NCBI RefSeq assembly: GCF_007692535.1
Contig: NZ_REBW01000252.1
Location: forward strand, 1 to 45,280
DNA from: Thioalkalivibrio sp.
Lineage (GTDB): Bacteria > Pseudomonadota > Gammaproteobacteria > Ectothiorhodospirales > Ectothiorhodospiraceae
DNA length: 45,280 nt
Direction of reading: 5' to 3'
The notes under the pieces: model-generated
Databases searched by the model: none
Told to the model about the DNA's origin: nothing
Seen by the model: the letters and a program-made list of their open reading frames with translations, nothing else
Translations under genes and position numbers: made by a program
Shown here: piece after piece, positions 9,192 through 17,889 of the stretch
Position numbering within the stretch: the first letter of the stretch is position 1
How the letters are laid out: every line of letters begins with the position of its first letter

Positions 9192-9698
9192 TCATCCTTG
9201 ACCGACGGTCCGAACCCGGGGTCCGGCCCCGGGGCTCCTGGCGACCGCGGGGCGGTCGTTCACGAAGGCTCGGGCCGGATCGACCAGCCAATTGCCGTCG
9301 ATCAGGGACTGGCGCCCCAGCAGCATGCCGAAACGCATCGGTCCGCGGTCCGCCAGGGTGATCTCGATCTCCTGCCGCACCTGCCCGAGAATCATCGGAG
9401 TCAAGATCACGTAACGGCGCTCGAGCTGGCCGTTGGAGCTGCGGATCTGGCGCTGGTCGCTGACGGCGGCTGAGCAGGCGATGGAGGTGCGCACGTCACC
9501 ATGCAGTGGGTAGAGGCGAAAACGCACATGCGGACGACCTGCCTGGGTGAATGTCTCGAGATCCAGGGCGTGCAGCGCGGAAGTGCGGGCGCCCGTGTCG
9601 ATCTTGCACTGGAGGCGCCTGATCCCCAGTTCGGGCAGCGCGAGCCACTCGCGCCACCCGACGATGCGTTGGCCGCCTTGGGAATGCGTTGCCTGCAT
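9192..9698 (-). CDS. Retropepsin-like aspartic/zinc protease-family protein (RimK-associated type)
   Basis: Protein of 168 aa of the family annotated as ATP-dependent zinc protease or putative retropepsin (PF05618), often found beside rimK. The motif KIDTGARTSALHA (near residue 30) holds the Asp-Thr-Gly of retropepsin-like folds, and GMLLGRQSLIDG is the second conserved block. No signal peptide or membrane segment is visible, so it is probably cytoplasmic. ATG 9698 is preferred over GTG 9725, which would overlap fbpC. It starts 7 bases after the fbpC stop on the same strand, so it may be transcribed with the iron-transport genes. No rimK is present in the window and the substrate is unknown. 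Confidence 0.85.
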   Translation of the reverse strand: MQATHSQGGQRIVGWREWLALPELGIRRLQCKIDTGARTSALHALDLETFTQAGRPHVRFRLYPLHGDVRTSIACSAAVSDQRQIRSSNGQLERRYVILTPMILGQVRQEIEITLADRGPMRFGMLLGRQSLIDGNWLVDPARAFVNDRPAVARSPGAGPRVRTVGQG

Positions 9699-9705
9699 GA
9701 CGGGG

Positions 9706-10803
9706 TCAGCGCGGTGAGGCGCCACTGTCGCCCCGGGGGAAGACCACGAGGTGAGAGAAGTTCAGGCGCAGTCGCACGTGATCCGAAATGATGAAGTTGT
9801 CGTGACTCGGCGCCACGCAGAGGATCTCGGTGTCGTCCGGCAGCCTGAGCGCGTAGAGGAAATCGGCGCCGCGAAAAGCCTTGGCGGTGACCTCGGCCTG
9901 GATCTCACCATTGGCGAGATCCAGTTCCACGTCGTCCGGCCGCACCAGGACGTCCACCGGGGTGCCGGGGACGAAGCGGCTGGAGAGCGGCCCGCGGATC
10001 TTGCCCAGTGCGGTTTCGACACAGTCGTCCTCGCAAACCCGCCCGGGGATGATCGTGCCCTCGCCCACGAAGTCGGCGACGAAGCGGTCTGCGGGCTTGT
10101 GGTACAGGTGGTATGCCGTATCCCACTGGCACAGCCGGCCGTTGTTCAGTACGGCGATGCAGTCGGCAAAGGCGAACGCCTCGTTCTGGTCGTGTGTGAC
10201 CAGCATGCCGGTCGTGCCCTCGGCGCGGAGAATCGCACGGACCTCGCGGGCCAGGTCCGTGCGCAGTTCCACGTCCATGCTGGAAAAGGGCTCGTCCAGC
10301 AGCAGGAGTTGCGGCTTCGGCGACAGGGCCCGGGCCAGCGCGATGCGCTGTTGCTGGCCGCCGGAGAGCGCATGCGGGTAGGCTCGTTCGTAACCGGAGA
10401 GCCCGATCAGGCGCAGGAGTTCTTTGACCCGCCGGTCCCGGTCGCCGCGGTTCCAGCGGCGGATCCCGAAGGCGATATTGCCGGCCACGTCCAGGTGCGG
10501 AAACAGCGCGAAATCCTGGAACACCATGCCCACGTTGCGCTTCTCCGGTGCCAGCGTGTAGCCGGGCCGGCTGACGGTCTCGTCGTTCAGGCGGATCTCG
10601 CCACGCATCACGCCCTCGAAGCCCGCGATCGCCCGCAGCAGGGTGGTCTTGCCGCAGCCGGAGGGTCCCAGGAGGCAGCCGATCTGACCCCGCGGGAGAT
10701 CCAGCGAGATCGCGTGCACCACGCGCTGGCCCGAGTAGCCGACGTCGACGTCGTCCAGGACCACCTCCGCAGCGTGAACAGGTTCCGTCTTCTTGATCGT
10801 CAT
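9706..10803 (-). CDS. fbpC: Ferric iron ABC transporter, ATP-binding protein
   Basis: ATPase of 365 aa with an N-terminal nucleotide-binding domain and a C-terminal TOBE-like domain (about residues 285-355), as in FbpC/FutC and related importers. Visible motifs are Walker A (LLGPSGCGKTTLLRAI), Q-loop (MVFQDFALFPH), signature (ALSGGQQQR), Walker B (LLLLDEPFSSMD) and the switch His (LVTHDQNEA). It powers import of ferric iron delivered by the periplasmic FbpA. Its ATG overlaps the permease stop as ATGA (10800-10803), so fbpB and fbpC should be co-translated. Other anion or polyamine importers have similar ATPases; the neighbouring binding protein supports iron. Confidence 0.88.
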   Translation of the reverse strand: MTIKKTEPVHAAEVVLDDVDVGYSGQRVVHAISLDLPRGQIGCLLGPSGCGKTTLLRAIAGFEGVMRGEIRLNDETVSRPGYTLAPEKRNVGMVFQDFALFPHLDVAGNIAFGIRRWNRGDRDRRVKELLRLIGLSGYERAYPHALSGGQQQRIALARALSPKPQLLLLDEPFSSMDVELRTDLAREVRAILRAEGTTGMLVTHDQNEAFAFADCIAVLNNGRLCQWDTAYHLYHKPADRFVADFVGEGTIIPGRVCEDDCVETALGKIRGPLSSRFVPGTPVDVLVRPDDVELDLANGEIQAEVTAKAFRGADFLYALRLPDDTEILCVAPSHDNFIISDHVRLRLNFSHLVVFPRGDSGASPR

Positions 10804-12563
10804 GCTGTCTGTGTGCCGGCCGGTACGGCCAGGGGTTCGTTTTGCCGGGCTTCGCCGCGGTTTTGCATCCGTTGCCGCTGGCCCGGACGGGAGCGCTCAA
10901 TCGTCAGACTGAGGAGGATAACCGGAAGCAGCCCGACCAGCACGATGGCGAGCGCCGCACTGGAGGATTCGGCGAGACGTTCGTCTCCAGCCAGTTCGAA
11001 GGCACGCACGGCCAGAGTGTTGAAATCAAAGGGGCGCAGGATCAGGGTGGCCGGAAGTTCCTTGAGCACGTCGACGAAGACCAGCAGCAGCGCGGTCAGC
11101 AATGTTCCGCGCATGATCGGCAGGTGGACCCGGGTCAGTGTACCCAGCGGGCGCATGCCCAGGGAGCGGGCGGCATCGTCCATGCTCGGCTTGATCTTGC
11201 CCAGCCCGGCCTCCACCGTCTGCAGGGATACAGCAAGGAAGCGCACCGCATAGGCGAACAGCAGCGCAGCCAGCGTTCCCGACAGCAGGAGCCCGGTGGA
11301 GATCCCGAACTGGGCGCGCATGAAGGCGTCCAGGGTGTTGTCGAACCATGCGAACGGCAACATCACCCCGATCGCGATCACGGTCCCCGGTACGGCGTAG
11401 CCCAGCCCGGCAACGCGTACCGCCAGTCCGGTGATGAAGCCACCCTGCATGCGCCGCGCGTAGGCAAGGATCAGCGCGAGCGCCACCGCGATGACCGCGG
11501 CCAGGGCTGCGAGGTAGAAGGTGTTGAAGACCAGCTGGGCGAAGGCCGGGTTGACCCAGTGGCTGGTGGTCTGCGCGGCCCAGATCGACAGCTGCACCGC
11601 CGGGATCAGGAAGCCGAACAGGATCGGCAGCAGACAGGCGGCCACGGCCGCGGTGGCCTTCCAGCCGCGGAGCTGGTACCGGGGCAGGTTCGAGTAGCGC
11701 GAACTGGTGTGATGAAAGCGCGCGCGCACGCGCGACCAGCGTTCGAGCAGGATCAGCACGAAGACGAAGCTCAGCAGCACGGCGGCCAGCTGGGCCGCCG
11801 CAGCGGGATCGGCCAGGCCGTACCAGGTCCGGAAGATACCAGTGGTAAAGGTCGCGATGCCGAAATAGGCCACCGTGCCGTAATCGGCCAGCACCTCCAT
11901 CAGCGCCAGGGTGAGTCCCGCGATCACCGCGGGGCGCGCCAGCGGCAGGGCCACGCGGAAGAAGCCCGCGTAAGGACCGCTGCCCAGCGTGCGCGAGACC
12001 TCGAGCACGCAGACCGACTGCTCGAGGAATGCCGCGCGCGTGAGGAGATACACGTAGGGGTAAAGGACCAGGGTCAGCATCAGCATCGCCCCGGTGAGCG
12101 AGCGGATCTCCGGGAACCAGTACTGGCCAAAGCCGAGTCCCGTCAGGTCGCGGATCAGCACCTGCACCGGCCCGGTGAAGTCGAGCATGCCGGTGTAGGT
12201 ATAGGCGATGATATAGGCGGGCATCGCCAGTGGCAGCATCAGTGCCCACTGGAAGATCCTTCGACCCGGGAACTCGCAGACACTGACCAGCCATGCCACC
12301 GGCACGCCGATCACCAGCACGCCCACCCCGACCCCGAACAGCAACAGCAGGGAATTGGTGACGTACTCCCCGAGCATGGTTTCGCGCAGGTGCTGCCAGA
12401 CATCGCCCGTCGGCAGGAAGACATGCCCGAAGATCACCAGCACCGGAAGGGCCAGTATCAGGGCCACGGTGACCGAGGTGATCTGCCAGAGGTTCGGGCG
12501 CGATACCGGGCGCCGCCGGGTTGGCCGAGCGGGTTGCGGCAGCGTGGGGGGAGGGGTACTCAT
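10800..12563 (-). CDS. fbpB: Ferric iron ABC transporter, fused permease
   Basis: Inner-membrane permease of 587 aa in which two binding-protein-dependent permease domains are fused, each with about six membrane segments (about residues 30-290 and 330-570). This is the usual FbpB/FutB/SfuB arrangement. The EAA-type cytoplasmic loops are seen around SRTLGSGPYAGFFRVALPLA and DDAARSLGMRPLGTLTRVHL. The ATG at 12563 has no visible Shine-Dalgarno sequence, because a Fur-like operator occupies 12569-12592 directly upstream. Translation may therefore begin on a short or leaderless transcript. The gene overlaps fbpC by four bases. Confidence 0.9.
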   Translation of the reverse strand: MSTPPPTLPQPARPTRRRPVSRPNLWQITSVTVALILALPVLVIFGHVFLPTGDVWQHLRETMLGEYVTNSLLLLFGVGVGVLVIGVPVAWLVSVCEFPGRRIFQWALMLPLAMPAYIIAYTYTGMLDFTGPVQVLIRDLTGLGFGQYWFPEIRSLTGAMLMLTLVLYPYVYLLTRAAFLEQSVCVLEVSRTLGSGPYAGFFRVALPLARPAVIAGLTLALMEVLADYGTVAYFGIATFTTGIFRTWYGLADPAAAAQLAAVLLSFVFVLILLERWSRVRARFHHTSSRYSNLPRYQLRGWKATAAVAACLLPILFGFLIPAVQLSIWAAQTTSHWVNPAFAQLVFNTFYLAALAAVIAVALALILAYARRMQGGFITGLAVRVAGLGYAVPGTVIAIGVMLPFAWFDNTLDAFMRAQFGISTGLLLSGTLAALLFAYAVRFLAVSLQTVEAGLGKIKPSMDDAARSLGMRPLGTLTRVHLPIMRGTLLTALLLVFVDVLKELPATLILRPFDFNTLAVRAFELAGDERLAESSSAALAIVLVGLLPVILLSLTIERSRPGQRQRMQNRGEARQNEPLAVPAGTQTA

Positions 12564-12568
12564 GGCCG

Positions 12569-12592
12569 CGAATAGTAAACGTTCTTATTACG
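12569..12592. promoter_or_regulatory. Fur-like operator in front of fbpB
   Basis: An AT-rich imperfect inverted repeat in otherwise GC-rich DNA; its core reads AATAGTAAACGTTCTTATT (12571-12589). It matches the 19-base Fur consensus at about 10 positions by eye. It also matches the site in front of fbpA: both fit CGAATAnnAAnnGTTCTTnTT. It ends only a few bases before the fbpB start codon. Iron-dependent repression by Fur is an inference from the gene function and the paired sites. Confidence 0.55.
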
Positions 12593-12600
12593 AATGACAT

Positions 12601-12658
12601 CCCGGCCCCGTAACGGGCCGGGCGGAGTCTGGCAGGCTGCTGGCCCCGGGCTCCGCCC
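12601..12658. repeat. Two GC-rich stem-loops upstream of fbpB
   Basis: First hairpin: CCCGGCCC / GGGCCGGG with a six-base loop (12601-12622). Second: GGGCGGAG (12620-12627) pairs with CTCCGCCC (12651-12658), with smaller inner complementarity. They lie downstream of fbpA and upstream of the fbpB operator. No T-run follows; they may slow or end readthrough from fbpA. Confidence 0.45.
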
Positions 12659-12693
12659 CGCTAACTGTCACGGCCGGCGATCACCCGTGGCGA

Positions 12694-12788
12694 TGAAAAG
12701 GGCGCCACGGAAACCACGGACATCACGGAAAGGAGTTTGAATGCCCTTCATTTCCGTGATGTCCGTGTTTTCCGTGGCTGCATTTTCA
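12694..12788. repeat. Long near-perfect inverted repeat between fbpA and fbpB
   Basis: The arms 12704-12731 and 12751-12778 are complementary at 27 of 28 positions. Partial pairing extends outward to TGAAAA (12694-12699) and its complement (12783-12788). A small inner TGAA/TTCA stem lies in the loop. Each arm is built from repeats of CACGGAAA/CACGGACA. It begins 19 bases after the fbpA stop. It could be a MITE- or REP-like mobile repeat that now ends or stabilises the fbpA message. No coding capacity is visible. Confidence 0.8.
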
Positions 12789-12807
12789 CGTTAACTGCGA
12801 CCTGGCC

Positions 12808-13839
12808 TCAGCGCCACCGGGCACGATCCATGATGCGCACGGCTTCGGCGTTGTGCTCGCCCAGCAGGGACAGGTTCAGGGTGTCCATCTTGAAGTCCCC
12901 GAAGCCCTGCAGCACCTCGCTTGCGGGTACGTCGGGCCGCACCGGGTATTCCTGGTTGGCCTCCGCGTACCACCGCTGCGCCTCTTCGCTGGTCAGGAAT
13001 TCGATCAGGCGAACGGCGTTTTCACGATTGGGCGCGTGTGTGGTCACGCCGGCACCGCTGATGTTGACGTGCGTGCCACGATCCTCCTGATTGGGAAAGA
13101 AAACACCCAGTTGTTCCGCGGCCTCGCGCTGGGTCGCGTCATCGCCGGCGAGCATTGCCCCGAGGTAGTAGGTGTTGGCGATCGCGATGTCGCAGACGCC
13201 TGCGGCGGCAGCGCGGATCTGGTCACGGTCACCACCCTGCGGCGGCCGCGCCAGGTTGGCCACCAGGCCCTCCACCCACTGGCTCGCCGCTTCGGAGCCC
13301 TCGCTGGCGATCATCGCCGAGACCATCGACTGGTTGTAGACGTTCGACGAAGAACGGATGCAGATGCGCCCGCGCCACTTGGGATCGGTCAACGCTTCAT
13401 AGGTGGATAACTCGGAGGGATCGACCTTGTCCTTGTGGTACATGATCGGCCGGGCGCGCAGCGACAGTCCGTACCATTGACCGTCCTCGTCGCGGAAGCT
13501 CTCGGGCACGCGCTGATCGAGCACGTCGGATTCGATGGCGGACAGGACCCCTGCCTTCTTGGCCTGGTGCAGGTTGCCGGCATCGACGGTGATCAGGACG
13601 TCGGCGGGGGAGTTGCGGCCTTCGAGCCGCAGTCGCTGCAGCAGTTCGTCCGCGCGGCCGGTCAGCAGATTGACGCTGATCCCCGTATCGCGGGTGAAAT
13701 CGTCGAGCAGGGGCTTGATCAGGTTCTCCTGACGCGCGGAGTACAGGTTGACCTCGTCATCAGCGTGGACCGCCGCGGGAAGGCCGAGTGCGGCCCCGAC
13801 GGCCGCGATTGCGAAGACTTTCAAGCTGTGACGAAACAT
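12808..13839 (-). CDS. fbpA: Ferric iron ABC transporter, periplasmic binding protein
   Basis: Periplasmic iron-binding protein of 343 aa. The signal peptide (cleavage near AVHA-DDE, residue 26) leads into VNLYSARQ, the normal beginning of the mature FbpA/FutA family. The paired tyrosines that bind ferric iron are present in IANTYYLGAML, and SSSNVYNQSMVSAMI is also typical. The ATG at 13839 has a good AGGAG eight bases upstream; a long in-frame extension further upstream runs antisense to glnE and is not coding. fbpB and fbpC lie downstream after a 244-base spacer with hairpins, so FbpA may be made in excess of the membrane subunits. Confidence 0.92.
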   Translation of the reverse strand: MFRHSLKVFAIAAVGAALGLPAAVHADDEVNLYSARQENLIKPLLDDFTRDTGISVNLLTGRADELLQRLRLEGRNSPADVLITVDAGNLHQAKKAGVLSAIESDVLDQRVPESFRDEDGQWYGLSLRARPIMYHKDKVDPSELSTYEALTDPKWRGRICIRSSSNVYNQSMVSAMIASEGSEAASQWVEGLVANLARPPQGGDRDQIRAAAAGVCDIAIANTYYLGAMLAGDDATQREAAEQLGVFFPNQEDRGTHVNISGAGVTTHAPNRENAVRLIEFLTSEEAQRWYAEANQEYPVRPDVPASEVLQGFGDFKMDTLNLSLLGEHNAEAVRIMDRARWR

Positions 13840-13874
13840 GGAACGCGCTCCTGAATGAGGTTGGTTAGCAGATG

Positions 13875-13899
13875 GCGAACAAGAACTATTGTTATTCGC
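13875..13899. promoter_or_regulatory. Fur-like operator in front of fbpA
   Basis: An imperfect palindrome bounded by GCGAA and TTCGC. On the minus strand its core is AATAACAATAGTTCTTGTT, which matches the Fur consensus at about 11 of 19 positions. It shares CGAATAnnAAnnGTTCTTnTT with the site before fbpB. It lies 36-60 bases upstream of the fbpA start, where an operator overlapping the promoter is expected. glnE diverges 94 bases away on the other side. Confidence 0.6.
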
Positions 13900-13992
13900 T
13901 TTGATTCCGCAGTCAAGACCCTGAGGCGTCTGCCGATGGTTGCCATGCGGTCTTTGTTCACCCTTGCCGAGCCGGGCTGGTAGTCTTGCGCC

Positions 13993-16929
13993 ATGGATGC
14001 GACGCAGCCGATGGCCATCGATTCCCTTCCCGCTGCGGTTCGGGACCGCGCGCGTGAACTGCAGGATGATTTTCTCGGGCTGCTGTCCGATCCGCCGGAG
14101 ACGATGCCCGGCGCCGGCATGGTCTTTCTGTGCAGCGATTACGTCACGCAGATTGCAGGGCGTCATCCCGAATACGTGCTCGATGCCCTGGACGCCGAGG
14201 GGATGATGCCGGTCCGCTCCGACGAGGAGATCCGCGCATGGCTGGCCGAGCGCCTGCGTGAACTGTCCGACGAAGTACAACTCAAGGCCTGCCTGCGCGA
14301 ACTGCGCCACCGCGAACTGATCCGTATCGCCTGGCGCGACCTCCTGGGGCAGGCCGGCCTCGATGAGGTGATGCACGATCTCACCCGCCTTGCGGATACC
14401 CTGGTGCAGGGTGCCATGGAATGGCTGGAGGAGCGGTTGCAGCAGCGTTACGGCATTCCCCGCGACGACGAGGGTCAGGCGCAGCGCCTGGTCGTACTCG
14501 GCATGGGCAAGCTGGGTGGCGAGGAACTCAACTTCTCTTCGGACATCGATCTGATCTTCGCCTACTGGCGCCCGGGCAGCACCGATGGCAGCCGCAGCAT
14601 CGAAAACCAGGAGTTCTTTCAGCGCCTCGGCCGGGCCCTGATCGCCGCACTGGCCGACTCGACCCCGGAGGGTTTCTGTTACAGGGTCGACATGCGGCTG
14701 CGGCCCTTCGGCAGTTCCGGGCCGCTGGTGATGCACTTCGATGCCATGGAGGACTATTACCAGGCCCATGGCCGCGAGTGGGAGCGCTATGCCCTGATCA
14801 AGGCCCGGGTGATCGCCGGAGAGCCGGCGGCTGGCGCGCGCCTGATGGAAAAGCTGCAGCCCTTCATCTACCGCCGGTACCTGGATTACGGGGCCTTCGC
14901 GAACCTGCGCGAGTTGAAGCGCAAGATCAACGAGGAATCGGTGCGCCGCGAGCGTTTCGAAGACGTCAAGCACGGCGAGGGCGGTATTCGCGAGGTCGAA
15001 TTCGTCGGTCAGGTGTTCCAGCTGATCCGCGGCGGCCGCGACCGCGATCTGCAGCGCCGCGACCTGCTCGGTGTGCTGGCCCTGCTCGCGGAGCGGCAAC
15101 TCCTGCCGAAGCACGCGGTGGAACAGCTCGTGCATGCCTACCGCTTCCTGCGCCGGGTGGAGAACCGTCTGCAGATGCAGAACGACCAGCAGACGCACCG
15201 CCTGCCGTCGCAGGCCTTTGACAGGACCCGGCTCGCGCTGGCCATGGGCTATGCGGACGAAGCCAGCTTCGAGACGGCGCTGGTAAAGGAGCAGCGGCGG
15301 GTGCACGCGCAGTTCGAGCAGGTATTCTCGGCGCCCCAGCGCGACGATGCGGCAGGCGAGGACGACATGCCCGGGGGGGAGCGTCAACGCCTGCTCGGTC
15401 GGCTCTGGTCCCAGCACCTTGGCAAGGAGGAGGCGTTGTCACTGCTGGAGCAGATGGGGTTCTCGGACCCGGCGGCTGCGTACGAGGGGATTCGGGCGTT
15501 GCGCAAAGGTCCGGTGACGCGTTCCCTGTCCGAGACGGGCCGCCAGCGGCTGAATCGCCTGATGCCTCTGCTCCTCGGCGCCCTGGCGGAGCTGGACGAT
15601 CCCGATGCCGTGCTGCCGCGCGCCCTGCAGCTGGTGAAGACCATCGCGCGCCGCTCCGTTTACCTTTCCCTGCTGGTCGAGAACCCGCTGGCCCTGTCGC
15701 AACTGGTGAAGCTCTGCGAGGCCAGCTCCTGGATCAGTGACCAGCTGACCCGTTATCCATTGCTGCTGGACGAACTGCTGGACCCCCGGGCGCTCTATGC
15801 CCCGCCGGGTCACGACGGCCTGAAGGAGGAACTGGAACACGAGCTCGCGCAGTTTCCCCTGGAGGACCAGGAACAGGTGCTGGACCGTCTGCGCCAGTAC
15901 AAGCAGGTCCAGACGCTGCGTGTCGCGGCCGCCGACATCATGGGTCACCTTCCGTTGATGCGCGTCTCCGACCACCTGACCTGGCTTGCCGAGGTCCTGC
16001 TCGAGAAGGTGCTGGAGTTGTCCTGGAACCTGATGGTGGAGCGCCATGGCGAGCCCTGGTGCGGCTCCGGATCCAGGCGCAGGCTCGCCCGCTTCGCGAT
16101 CATCGGCTACGGCAAGCTCGGCGGCCTGGAACTGGGCTATGGCTCGGATCTGGACGTGGTCTTCCTCCACGACAGCGAGGTAGAGCCTGCGCGAACGACC
16201 GGCCCCCGCGTCATCGAAAACTCCGAGTTCTTCGGTCGCGTGGCCCAACGCGTGGTGCATCTGCTGGGCGCATTCACTCCCGCCGGGCGTCTGTATGAGG
16301 TGGATACGCGTCTGCGCCCGAGCGGTGCCTCGGGATTGCTGGTGACCAGCCTTGAGGCCTTCGCCCGCTATCAGGATAGCTCTGCCTGGACCTGGGAGCA
16401 TCAGGCGCTGGTGCGTGCGCGTCACGTCGCCGGCGATCCGGAACTGGGGGAACGGTTTGCCGAGGTGCGCGAGCGCGTCCTCGCCCGGCCGCGCGACCGG
16501 GATGCCCTGCGCGCCGAGGTGGTGGAGATGCGCGGCAGGATGCTTGCGGAGCACGCTTCGCGGGATCCGGATGTCTTCGACCTGAAGCGTGACCGGGGTG
16601 GTATCACTGACATCGAGTTCATGGTTCAATACTGGGTTTTGGCTAATGCCCATGATCATCCGGAGTTGTGCGCCTGGCCCGACAAGGTGCGGACGCTGGA
16701 GGTCCTCGGGCAGGTGGGTGTGATCACGCCTGAACTCGGTACGGCCCTGGCCGACGCCTATCGGGACATGCGCAACCGGATCCACCGCCTGACCCTGGGC
16801 GGCGCGGGTACCCGGTTGGGCAACCCGCCGAAGGATCTGCGGGAGCTGCGGGCGCAGGTGATGACCACCTGGGACGATCTGTTCGGGGATGTCGCGATCG
16901 CTGCGGCGGAGCCGGGGAATGCTGACTGA
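13993..16929 (+). CDS. glnE: Bifunctional glutamine synthetase adenylyltransferase/deadenylylase
   Basis: Enzyme of 978 aa that adds AMP to, and removes it from, glutamine synthetase in response to PII and glutamine, tuning ammonia assimilation. The two nucleotidyltransferase halves are both intact. The N-terminal one has GKLGGEELNFSSDIDLIFAY (near residue 170) and the C-terminal one has YGKLGGLELGYGSDLDVVFL (near residue 703), each with the metal-binding S-D-x-D. The length is normal for the family. ATG 13993 fits, and an internal ATG (residue 7) is an alternative since no strong ribosome site is seen. ilvE starts 13 bases downstream, a pairing known from other gammaproteobacteria. Confidence 0.96.
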   Translation: MDATQPMAIDSLPAAVRDRARELQDDFLGLLSDPPETMPGAGMVFLCSDYVTQIAGRHPEYVLDALDAEGMMPVRSDEEIRAWLAERLRELSDEVQLKACLRELRHRELIRIAWRDLLGQAGLDEVMHDLTRLADTLVQGAMEWLEERLQQRYGIPRDDEGQAQRLVVLGMGKLGGEELNFSSDIDLIFAYWRPGSTDGSRSIENQEFFQRLGRALIAALADSTPEGFCYRVDMRLRPFGSSGPLVMHFDAMEDYYQAHGREWERYALIKARVIAGEPAAGARLMEKLQPFIYRRYLDYGAFANLRELKRKINEESVRRERFEDVKHGEGGIREVEFVGQVFQLIRGGRDRDLQRRDLLGVLALLAERQLLPKHAVEQLVHAYRFLRRVENRLQMQNDQQTHRLPSQAFDRTRLALAMGYADEASFETALVKEQRRVHAQFEQVFSAPQRDDAAGEDDMPGGERQRLLGRLWSQHLGKEEALSLLEQMGFSDPAAAYEGIRALRKGPVTRSLSETGRQRLNRLMPLLLGALAELDDPDAVLPRALQLVKTIARRSVYLSLLVENPLALSQLVKLCEASSWISDQLTRYPLLLDELLDPRALYAPPGHDGLKEELEHELAQFPLEDQEQVLDRLRQYKQVQTLRVAAADIMGHLPLMRVSDHLTWLAEVLLEKVLELSWNLMVERHGEPWCGSGSRRRLARFAIIGYGKLGGLELGYGSDLDVVFLHDSEVEPARTTGPRVIENSEFFGRVAQRVVHLLGAFTPAGRLYEVDTRLRPSGASGLLVTSLEAFARYQDSSAWTWEHQALVRARHVAGDPELGERFAEVRERVLARPRDRDALRAEVVEMRGRMLAEHASRDPDVFDLKRDRGGITDIEFMVQYWVLANAHDHPELCAWPDKVRTLEVLGQVGVITPELGTALADAYRDMRNRIHRLTLGGAGTRLGNPPKDLRELRAQVMTTWDDLFGDVAIAAAEPGNAD

Positions 16930-16942
16930 GGAGAGACCGACG

Positions 16943-17863
16943 ATGTCGATGGCGGATCGCGATGGAGTGATCTGGATGGACGGCAAGATGGTGCCCTGGC
17001 GTGACGCCCGGACGCACGTGCTGACGCATACGCTGCACTACGGCATGGGCGTGTTCGAGGGCGTGCGCGCCTATGAGGCCGAGGGCGGTACCGCGATCTT
17101 CCGGCTCGAGGATCACACCCGGCGGCTGTTCAATTCGGCGCGCATCCTGGGCATGAAGATACCCTACGGCGCCGGGGAAATCAGCGCTGCGCAGCTCGCC
17201 GCGGTGCGCGAAAACGGCCTTGAGACGGCCTACATCCGGCCGATGTGCTTCTATGGCGCCGAAGGCATGGGCCTGCGTGCCGACAACCTCGAGGTTCACG
17301 TGATCGTTGCGGCCTGGACCTGGGGCAGTTATCTCGGTGAGGAGAACATGACCCGCGGGATCCGCGTCCGCACTTCATCCTACAACCGTCACCACGTCAA
17401 CGTGACCATGTGCAAGGCCAAGGCCAACGGCAACTACATGAACTCGATGCTGGCCCTGCAGGAGGCGATCTCCTGCGGTTACGACGAGGCGATGCTGCTG
17501 GACACCGAGGGCTATGTGGCCGAGGGCAGCGGTGAAAACATCTTCCTGGTGCACGACGGTGCGCTGTATACCCCGGATCTGACTTCGGCACTGGATGGCA
17601 TCACCCGCCGCACTATCCTGAGTCTGGCCGATGAGGAGGGTCTGAAAGTGATCGAGAAGCGCATCACCCGCGACGAGGTCTATATCGCGGACGAGGCTTT
17701 CTTCACCGGGACCGCCGCCGAGGTCACCCCGATCCGCGAAGTCGACAACCGCCCGATCGGCGAGGGAGTCCGCGGACCGATCACGCAGCGCCTGCAGTCA
17801 CTGTATTTCGACGTGGTCAAGGGCCGTCATCCGAAGCACAGGGGCTGGCTCACCTACGTGTGA
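16943..17863 (+). CDS. ilvE: Branched-chain amino acid aminotransferase
   Basis: Class IV PLP-dependent transaminase of 306 aa. It catalyses the last step of valine, leucine and isoleucine synthesis and the first step of their breakdown. Visible family blocks are HYGMGVFEGVRAY, the catalytic lysine region MCKAKANGNYMNS (near residue 160), EGSGENIFLV and GTAAEVTPI. ATG 16943 is chosen for the GAGGAGAG ribosome site that overlaps the end of glnE. A longer frame begins inside glnE and has no better signal. It is probably co-transcribed with glnE and the small zinc-finger gene. Confidence 0.95.
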   Translation: MSMADRDGVIWMDGKMVPWRDARTHVLTHTLHYGMGVFEGVRAYEAEGGTAIFRLEDHTRRLFNSARILGMKIPYGAGEISAAQLAAVRENGLETAYIRPMCFYGAEGMGLRADNLEVHVIVAAWTWGSYLGEENMTRGIRVRTSSYNRHHVNVTMCKAKANGNYMNSMLALQEAISCGYDEAMLLDTEGYVAEGSGENIFLVHDGALYTPDLTSALDGITRRTILSLADEEGLKVIEKRITRDEVYIADEAFFTGTAAEVTPIREVDNRPIGEGVRGPITQRLQSLYFDVVKGRHPKHRGWLTYV

Positions 17864-17889
17864 TGGCCCGTCCAACCCGGGAGAACAAC

